NCBI GenBank assembly: GCA_021812505.1
Contig: JAKANG010000010.1
Span: 1 to 11,691 of the forward strand
Source of the DNA: Pseudomonadota bacterium
GTDB lineage: Bacteria > Pseudomonadota > Alphaproteobacteria > Rhizobiales > Beijerinckiaceae
DNA: 11,691 nt
Direction: 5' to 3'
Numbering within the stretch: the stretch's first letter is position 1; every line of letters starts with the position of its first letter. The notes under the pieces are model-generated. The model was not told the DNA's origin, searched no databases, and saw only the letters and a program-made list of their open reading frames with translations. Positions 6,867-11,691 of this stretch are shown in pieces. Position numbers and translations under genes: made by a program.

Positions 6867-8117
6867 GTGAACTCCGTTTCTCGATCAATGGTTTGCATCA
6901 TCGGGGCAGGGCCCTATGGTCTGGCGATCGCGGCCCACATGCAATTTGCCGACGTGGAATATCGTATTTTCGGGTCCCCGATGAGGCGCTGGCTTTCGCA
7001 GATGCCGAAATCCATGCTTCTAAAATCCGAAGGTTGCGCCTCCAGCCTGCCTGACCCGACCGGCTGCCTGGGACTGGCGCGATATTGCCGCGAGGAATCC
7101 CTCCCATACTCCGACTACGGCGCTCCGGTCTCACGAGACATCTTTGCCAGTTACGGACTCTATTTTCAGCGAAAGCTCGTTCCTCATGTAGAAGATGTGC
7201 TGGTCAGCAATATCAGCCATTTGCCCGACGGGCTTGAGACGACTCTGAGCACCGGGGAGAAAGTGCGATCAACACACGTCGTCGTTGCTACGGGAATGGA
7301 TTATATGGCGCATGTTCCTGAACAACTTAGCGGGTTGCCGACTACACTCTGGTCACACGCCGCGGACCACTATGACCTGAGCATATTCAAGGGCAAAGAC
7401 GTGGTGGTGATTGGCGGCGGACAGTCGGCGCTGGAGACAGCCGCCATATTGCGGGAGGAGGGAGCTTCGGTCAATCTGGTGGCGCGGAGGCCGACGATTG
7501 CCTGGAACCGGGTCCCGTCGACGGCCCACCGGCCTTTCTACCAGCGTTTGCGACGACCGAGAACGCGGCTTGGCGAAGGTCTTCAGCTATGGGTCTACGA
7601 CAATGCCCCGCTGCTCTTTCATCACCTGCCACGGCACGTTCGTATTTCGCGCGTTAAGGCGTCACTCGGCCCCGCTGGGGCATGGTGGCTGAAGGATCGG
7701 GTCATCGGTCAGATGCCTGTCCACACCGGTCATCATATTCGTGCGGTCGAGGCGCGGGGTGGGCGTGTCGAGTTGCAGATGGCCGACGCGAGCGGGCGGC
7801 CAAAAGCGCTGATCGCCGATCATGTGATCGCGGCTACCGGTTATCGGTTTGACGTCGAAAATCTTCCGTTTCTTGATCAAGGCCTGAAGTCGCGGATCCG
7901 GCGCGAGGAACGGCTACCCGCGCTATCGCCCTACTTCGAGTCCTCCGTTCCTGGATTGTATTTTGTTGGCGTTGCCAGTGCGTATGCGTTTGGCCCGGCG
8001 ATGCGGTTCGTTGCCGGAACAGACTATACAGCTCGTCGCATATCGTCGCATATCGCGAATAATCGACACTCCCCCGGCATTGTGTTTACCCCGGCCCAAA
8101 AATGCCTGGAAACCTAA
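6867..8117 (+). CDS. FAD/NAD(P)-binding N-monooxygenase-like flavoprotein
   Basis: A 416-residue two-dinucleotide-fold flavoprotein. The FAD-binding fold starts at residue 9 (CIIGAGPYGLAIAAHM), the NAD(P)H fold has VVVIGGGQSALETAA (179-193), and the late ATGYRFD motif (323-329) is typical of class B flavin monooxygenases and the lysine/ornithine N-hydroxylase (IucD/SidA/PvdA) group. Other features are a KSEGCASSLPDP segment (53-64), an ATG motif (141-143) and the C-terminal AFGPAMRFVAGTDYTARR (374-391). Relatives hydroxylate or oxidise small nitrogen- or carbonyl-containing substrates in the cytosol; the substrate here is unknown. The GTG start has the strong site AGAGGAGG (6854-6861). Codon use is less GC-biased than in flanking genes, suggesting transfer. 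It is 30 bp upstream of an ATP-grasp ligase and probably co-transcribed with it. It could alternatively be a non-hydroxylating oxidoreductase. Confidence 0.83.
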   Translation: MNSVSRSMVCIIGAGPYGLAIAAHMQFADVEYRIFGSPMRRWLSQMPKSMLLKSEGCASSLPDPTGCLGLARYCREESLPYSDYGAPVSRDIFASYGLYFQRKLVPHVEDVLVSNISHLPDGLETTLSTGEKVRSTHVVVATGMDYMAHVPEQLSGLPTTLWSHAADHYDLSIFKGKDVVVIGGGQSALETAAILREEGASVNLVARRPTIAWNRVPSTAHRPFYQRLRRPRTRLGEGLQLWVYDNAPLLFHHLPRHVRISRVKASLGPAGAWWLKDRVIGQMPVHTGHHIRAVEARGGRVELQMADASGRPKALIADHVIAATGYRFDVENLPFLDQGLKSRIRREERLPALSPYFESSVPGLYFVGVASAYAFGPAMRFVAGTDYTARRISSHIANNRHSPGIVFTPAQKCLET

Positions 8118-8147
8118 CCCGGTCCGGAGAGTGAAATTGGGAAGACG

Positions 8148-9350
8148 ATGTTGCCCAGTTTGGATACGGCTTATCCCGCCCTCATCCTGAAGGCGAGTCG
8201 CCATGTCATTAACCATGGAGCTTTGGCGGTCGCACGAACGCTCGGCGTCCTCGGCGTCCCCATATATGCGATCGTCGAGGACGGTTTTACGCCGCTGGCC
8301 AAATCGCGGTACGTTACGAAAAGCTTCGTTTGGGACGTCTGGCCGAATGATCCAGAATCGTTCGTGAAAGCGATGTCGGCGATCGCTTCGGTTATAGGTC
8401 GTCCTGCGATCGTCATTCCAATGGATGACTTATCCGCCGTATTTGTTGCTGAAAATGCGGCCAGTCTCGCCCGGTGGTTTCGCCTTCCGCCGGTCGCGCC
8501 ATCGCTTCCGCGTCAATTGGCCAACAAGGCCAGCTTCCTTGATCTGTGCGCCAAGATTGGAATGTCAGTTCCACGAACCGTTGTTCCTGATTCTATCGAT
8601 GACATCGTGGCGTTCGCTGCGGATGCAGAATTCCCTGTAGTGATGAAGGCGACCGAGCAGTGGCTTCTTCTAAATGACAGATTTAATGTTAAAATGATAC
8701 AGACGCCGGATGAACTGTTTAAATTATATGAACGCTTCGGACACGACGCACGGCGACGACTGGTTATTCAAGAGTATATTCCAGGATGTGATTGGGTGTC
8801 CCATGGATATTATAATTCAGAAAAGGGCGTCAGTTTGACTTTTACGGGGAGAAAAATTCGGGGTTACCCGCCTGAGGCGGGATCGACCGCGCTGGGCCTC
8901 TCATTAGGCAATGAAGCGCTTCGTCTCGAGGCAGGAAGGTTGCTGAGCGCTGTCGCTTATTCGGGAATTGTCGATATTGATTGGCGAAAGGATGAGCGAG
9001 ATGGTCAGTACAAGGTCGTGGACTGCAATCCCCGTGTAGGCCAGAATTTTCGCATGTTTGAGAGCAGCGTCGGGATTGATGTCGTTCGGGCGCAGCATTT
9101 GGATATGTCCGGGCGCCCCATTGTAGCCGCCGATATGATCGAATGTCGGTTGCTTGCCGTCGAGTCATTCTATGCCATGGCGCTGCTTCGCCGGTCGCCC
9201 CGGAACGCCTCGAAGCCTTGCGCGGGAATGGATCCCCCGCCCAAAAGCAAAGAGTTGGCATGGTGGAGTCGCGGCGATCCGCTGCCATTTTTCGTGATGA
9301 GCTTGCGCCTTTTCATTCGGGTTCTGCGGCGCGCATTTCGCTTTTCATGA
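8148..9350 (+). CDS. ATP-grasp carboxylate-amine ligase-like enzyme
   Basis: A 400-residue protein with an N-terminal pre-ATP-grasp fold (about 10-115) and an ATP-grasp domain (about 120-325). Likely nucleotide contacts are K127 and K167 (FPVVMKATE) and E209 in VIQEYIPG. The metal/phosphate site is represented by D276/D278 (GIVDIDWRK) and D292-x-N294-P-R296 (VDCNPRVGQNF). Such enzymes activate a carboxylate as an acyl phosphate and join it to an amine or thiol; D-aspartate ligase and carbamoyl-phosphate synthetase large-subunit-like proteins share this layout. The substrate is unknown. The C-terminus is unusual: a proline/lysine segment (352-368), then a hydrophobic, arginine-studded tail (379-400) that may touch the membrane. 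The ATG at 8148 is preceded by GGGAAG only three bases away, a mediocre site, so initiation may depend on coupling to the flavoprotein gene. Part of the gene (around 8670-8730) is markedly AT-richer than the window. Confidence 0.82.
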   Translation: MLPSLDTAYPALILKASRHVINHGALAVARTLGVLGVPIYAIVEDGFTPLAKSRYVTKSFVWDVWPNDPESFVKAMSAIASVIGRPAIVIPMDDLSAVFVAENAASLARWFRLPPVAPSLPRQLANKASFLDLCAKIGMSVPRTVVPDSIDDIVAFAADAEFPVVMKATEQWLLLNDRFNVKMIQTPDELFKLYERFGHDARRRLVIQEYIPGCDWVSHGYYNSEKGVSLTFTGRKIRGYPPEAGSTALGLSLGNEALRLEAGRLLSAVAYSGIVDIDWRKDERDGQYKVVDCNPRVGQNFRMFESSVGIDVVRAQHLDMSGRPIVAADMIECRLLAVESFYAMALLRRSPRNASKPCAGMDPPPKSKELAWWSRGDPLPFFVMSLRLFIRVLRRAFRFS

Positions 9351-9637
9351 AGGTCCGGAGCCGCCCTTCGCCTGGACGCTTGCATCGAGGGCCGGCCCTG
9401 GTCACAGGAGTACAATTCATAAGTCCGACAATGGCGCCTTGCACGTTGAAAGTCCGGTGACCATCGGCTGATTCCGGGTCTCTCTTTCTCACCCCTGGGG
9501 GGCTGTGTTCATACACTGGAAATGCCCCTCCCCCCGAACGCCGTTCGACTGGCGTTCGCACGACGGAAACTCAATGTACGGCATAACGACGTCAGTTGTA
9601 TCCGCCATGTGATCGAAGCGGCCGAAATCCACGAGCC

Positions 9638-9734
9638 TCATTGCGAGCGACGCGAAGCCGCCCAAGTGTCGAGAACAAGTGTTGAGCATAAGTGTTGAGA
9701 AATTGCATGAATTTCTTCGCTTTGCTCACAATGA
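9638..9734. repeat. REP/MITE-like element: imperfect 20 bp inverted repeat
   Basis: The left arm TCATTGCGAGCGACGCGAAG (9638-9657) and the reverse complement of 9715-9734, TCATTGTGAGCAAAGCGAAG, agree at 17 of 20 positions and enclose 57 bp. The right end of the spacer has its own small palindrome (AGAAATT-GCATG-AATTTCT, 9698-9716). Arms resembling ATTGCGAGCGAAGCGAAG occur as dispersed intergenic palindromes in many Hyphomicrobiales genomes, to my recollection, so this is likely a REP- or MITE-type element and not a gene-specific site. Confidence 0.6.
9664..9702 (+). repeat. Three tandem 13 bp repeats inside the inverted-repeat loop
   Basis: Three units begin at 9664, 9677 and 9690 with exact 13 bp period: AAGTGTCGAG, AAGTGTTGAG and AAGTGTTGAG, each followed by three variable bases. 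They lie wholly between the arms of the surrounding inverted repeat. They could be replication slippage products or iterated protein-binding sites. Confidence 0.6.
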
Positions 9735-9786
9735 CCGCATGGCGGGAGAGTTTTATGGGGCCACAACTGAAGGATTCGCCCTCCGC

Positions 9787-10557
9787 ATGACGCAAAAACT
9801 CAACCTCAACGCCGATCTCGGCGAAAGTTTTGGCGCCTGGCGCATGGGCGAGGACGAGGCTTTGTTGCGCGTCGTGCAATCGGCCAGTCTCGCCTGCGGC
9901 TTTCATGCCGGCGATCCGGTCACCATGCGGCGGACCGTCCGAATTGCAATTGCGGCGGGCGTCAGCATCGGGGCGCATCCGTCCTATCCCGATCTGCAAG
10001 GTTTTGGCCGGCGCTCGATGAAGTGTTCGGCGGAAGAGGTCGAGGCTCTGGTGCTTTACCAGATCGGCGCGCTCGACGGTTTCGCGCGGGCGGAGGGCGG
10101 GCGGGTCAGCCACGTCAAGCCGCATGGCGCGCTGAGCAACGATTCCTGCCGTGACGCCGCGCTCGCTGAAACAATCGTGCGTGCGATCAAAGCCTATGAC
10201 GAAAAACTGATCCTGCTCGCGCCGGCCTTTTCGCGGCTCGCTGAAGCCGGGGCGGCGGCGGGCCTGAACGTGGCGATCGAAATTTTTGCCGACCGGACTC
10301 TTGAGGACGACGGCGCGCTGACGCCGCGCTCAGAAACCGGCGCGGTTCTGCATGAGGCCGCCGCCTGCCACGCCCATGTCGCGGCCATGCTCGAAGCCAA
10401 GGGGGTGGTGACGCGCAGCGGAAAAATCCTCCCGACGCCGATCCACAGCGTTTGCGTCCATGGCGATGGCCCGGGCGCGGTCGAAATCGCCGCGAGCGTC
10501 AAGGATTTTCTGCGCGAAAATTTTGCCTTGGCTCCGCTTCCGGCCCTGTTCGCCTGA
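9787..10557 (+). CDS. pxpA: 5-oxoprolinase subunit PxpA (LamB/YcsF family)
   Basis: A 256-residue protein, the usual length of the LamB/YcsF family. PxpA is the hydrolase subunit of the cytosolic PxpABC 5-oxoprolinase, opening the activated pyroglutamate ring to give glutamate. Hallmarks are LNLNADLGESFGAW (5-18), SLACGFHAGDP (34-44), GVSIGAHPSYPDLQGFGRR (58-76), VSHVKPHGALSND (107-119), an EIFADRTLEDDGAL region and the C-terminal SVCVHGDGP. The conserved Asp and His residues in these motifs fit a polar active site. The ATG at 9787 gives the canonical MTQKLNLNADLGE N-terminus; its ribosome site is weak (AAGGA 14 bases upstream). The frame is open back to 9679, but that extension runs into the intergenic repeat and is not family-like. 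The gene is isolated from pxpBC by about 3.2 kb of compositionally different DNA. Confidence 0.94.
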   Translation: MTQKLNLNADLGESFGAWRMGEDEALLRVVQSASLACGFHAGDPVTMRRTVRIAIAAGVSIGAHPSYPDLQGFGRRSMKCSAEEVEALVLYQIGALDGFARAEGGRVSHVKPHGALSNDSCRDAALAETIVRAIKAYDEKLILLAPAFSRLAEAGAAAGLNVAIEIFADRTLEDDGALTPRSETGAVLHEAAACHAHVAAMLEAKGVVTRSGKILPTPIHSVCVHGDGPGAVEIAASVKDFLRENFALAPLPALFA

Positions 10558-10568
10558 ACCGCGTTGAT

Positions 10569-10588
10569 GCGCCGCCTTGCGTCGGCGC
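10569..10588 (+). terminator. Possible pxpA terminator hairpin
   Basis: A 6 bp GC stem (GCGCCG / CGGCGC) with an 8-base loop starts 11 bp after the pxpA stop. No T-run follows, so it is at best a weak intrinsic terminator. Overlapping it is a promoter-like pair, TTGCGT (10577-10582) and TATGCT (10599-10604) with 16 bp spacing, that could drive the next gene. Confidence 0.28.
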
Positions 10589-10648
10589 GCCGGGCGTTTA
10601 TGCTCGCGCGCAAATTACGTGCAAAGCGAAACTCGACAGGAGCGCCCC

Positions 10649-11691
10649 ATGACTCCGCCTCTGCCAAACCGCGCGGAACGCTACGCCAAAGGCAAAAGCC
10701 TGCGTAAGATCACGCCGCGCGGCGCCCATGGCAAACTGGTGGGGCCGATGGACCGCGACGCCAATGCGATCCTGGAGGCGCAGAACGGGAACCGCCTGCC
10801 GGCCCTGATCTCGCTCCGCGCGCAGCTCATGGCGGCCAATTCCTTCGCTTATCTGCGCGGCGCGGCGGCGGTGATGGCGCACGATCTGCAATGGCAGCCG
10901 ATGGTCGGAGCCAAGGTGCAGGCCTGCGGCGACTGCCATCTGATGAATTTCGGCGCCTTCGTCACGCCCGAGGACAATATTCTCTTCGACATCAACGACT
11001 TCGATGAAACGCTGCCCGGCGTCGATTTCACCGTGGACCTGAAGCGGCTCGCCGCCAGCATTGCGGTCGCCGCCACCGATCTGGGGCTGGCGGCGGACAA
11101 ACGCCATGCTCTGGCGGTCGCCGCCGTGCGCGCCTATCGCCGGCGACTCGAAAATCTTTCTTTTCTGACGCCGCTCGAAATCTGGCACAGCCGGATCGAC
11201 CTCGAAAGCGAGACGCGGAAATTCCGCAACGCCGCCCTGCGCCGCAAGATCGCGACGCTGATCGCGCGGGCGCGCGGCCAGGGTCTGGACCGCGACGACA
11301 ACTTCCCCCATCTCGCCGAATCGGGCGCGCCGCTGATCCACGACAGGGCGCCGCGCATTTTCCATTTCCCGGCGAACTCGGATGCGGCAAAAGGCTTCGA
11401 CCCGGAAGCCGATCTGGCGGCCTATCGCGACATGCTGTCGCCGGCGGTGCGCAATCTGCTCGACCGCTACCGCCTGCGGGATTTCGTGTTCAAGGCGGTG
11501 GGCGTCGGCTCGGTCGGCACTTTCTGCTATGTCGGTCTGTTCATGACCGGCGACGAAGAGCCCATCTTCCTGCAGATCAAGGAGGCGAGTCCTTCCGTCC
11601 TCGAAGCGCTGGACGACCGTCTCGCCTTCAGAGGCAACCAGGGCCAGCGCGTGGTCGAAGGCCAGCGCATCATGCAGGCCGCGAGCGACAT
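10649..11691 (+). CDS. DUF2252 domain protein (3' end outside window)
   Basis: The frame is open to the window edge; 347 codons are visible. The sequence matches DUF2252: SFAYLRGAAAVMAHDL (65-80), CGDCHLMNFGAF (93-104), FDINDFDETLPG (113-124), DLKRLAAS (130-137), and later VGVGSVGTFCYVGLF (from about 284), then IFLQIKEA, SVLEALD and GQRVVEGQRIMQAASD close to the edge. The family is uncharacterised biochemically; its GD-H-x-x-N and D-F-D-E motifs recall kinase-like/aminoglycoside-phosphotransferase folds, so a phosphotransferase role is a reasonable guess only. Full-length members are typically around 400-450 residues, so most of the gene is here. The ATG at 10649 has CAGGAG six bases upstream. 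It lies 91 bp after pxpA on the same strand and probably has its own promoter. Confidence 0.9.
   Translation, partial: MTPPLPNRAERYAKGKSLRKITPRGAHGKLVGPMDRDANAILEAQNGNRLPALISLRAQLMAANSFAYLRGAAAVMAHDLQWQPMVGAKVQACGDCHLMNFGAFVTPEDNILFDINDFDETLPGVDFTVDLKRLAASIAVAATDLGLAADKRHALAVAAVRAYRRRLENLSFLTPLEIWHSRIDLESETRKFRNAALRRKIATLIARARGQGLDRDDNFPHLAESGAPLIHDRAPRIFHFPANSDAAKGFDPEADLAAYRDMLSPAVRNLLDRYRLRDFVFKAVGVGSVGTFCYVGLFMTGDEEPIFLQIKEASPSVLEALDDRLAFRGNQGQRVVEGQRIMQAASD

Larger units (their letters stand above)
9351..9786. other. Noncoding, repeat-bearing gap upstream of pxpA
   Basis: No protein gene is supported. The stretch holds a 10 bp GC palindrome (GGGCCGGCCC, 9389-9398), C- and G-runs at about 9491-9536, a 7 bp hairpin (GAACGCC/GGCGTTC, 9536-9557), and the inverted and tandem repeat cluster at 9638-9734 listed separately. 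It forms the right edge of the segment separating pxpC from pxpA. Any promoter serving pxpA must lie here, but no convincing -35/-10 pair was found. Confidence 0.5.

Noticed and set aside
9313..9689. Minus-strand small open frames in the gap before pxpA as a transposase remnant
   Set aside because: No transposase motif (DDE, HUH) or recognisable similarity could be seen; they are compatible with chance.
9664..9702. Tandem 13-mers as a CRISPR array
   Set aside because: Units are far too short, with three-base gaps and no spacers or cas genes.
6733..9762. Short ATGGGGC matches near both edges of the inserted segment as a target-site duplication
   Set aside because: Seven bases are too few in GC-rich DNA, and the copies do not sit at identifiable element ends.
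9679..9786. Upstream start for pxpA adding 36 residues
   Set aside because: The extension overlaps the repeat element and is not part of the family; the ATG at 9787 gives the canonical N-terminus and length.
10598..11365. Minus-strand 255-codon open frame
   Set aside because: It lies opposite the DUF2252 gene, whose conserved motifs are unmistakable on the plus strand.

Overview
The window comes from a GC-rich alphaproteobacterium, most likely a methylotroph-like member of the Hyphomicrobiales (Methylocystis/Beijerinckia/Methylobacterium-type). Three things suggest this: the fused IspD-IspF enzyme followed by a PncC/CinA-type amidase, an intact PqqA precursor peptide with a Methylobacterium-like core (G-M-E-V-T-S-Y), and strong G/C bias at third codon positions. 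The genus assignment is an inference, because no rRNA or other phylogenetic marker is present.

Layout. (1) 1-1567, plus strand: the 3' part of ispDF and a short cinA/pncC-type gene, 16 bp apart, probably one operon. (2) 1577-4671, minus strand: in transcription order, a two-TM histidine kinase, an OmpR-type response regulator (ATGA overlap), a 25-residue pqqA, and a secreted Sel1-repeat protein. A 120 bp gap carrying a duplicated sequence module lies before pqqA, and a GC-rich stem-loop lies after it. No pqqBCDE genes are visible, so this pqqA is an orphan copy placed directly behind a signalling pair. (3) 4765-6527, plus strand: pxpB and pxpC (ATGA overlap), diverging from the kinase. (4) 6528-9786: a segment of different composition that separates pxpC from pxpA. 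It carries a flavin-dependent N-monooxygenase-like gene, an ATP-grasp ligase gene, and noncoding DNA with an imperfect 20 bp inverted repeat enclosing three tandem 13 bp repeats. (5) 9787-10557: pxpA. (6) 10649 to the end: a DUF2252 protein, cut by the window edge.

How the parts fit. IspDF supplies the cytidylyl-transfer and cyclisation steps of the MEP isoprenoid pathway. PxpA, PxpB and PxpC together form the ATP-dependent 5-oxoprolinase that turns pyroglutamate into glutamate; B, C and A read in the usual order, but about 3.2 kb of foreign-looking DNA separates C from A. The flavoprotein and ATP-grasp pair looks like a small acquired biosynthetic cassette whose product cannot be read from sequence. 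The most unusual features are the orphan pqqA behind a sensor-regulator pair with a repeated element in its leader, and the split pxp locus with its repeat-rich right flank. No tRNA, rRNA, CRISPR array or intact transposase was found.
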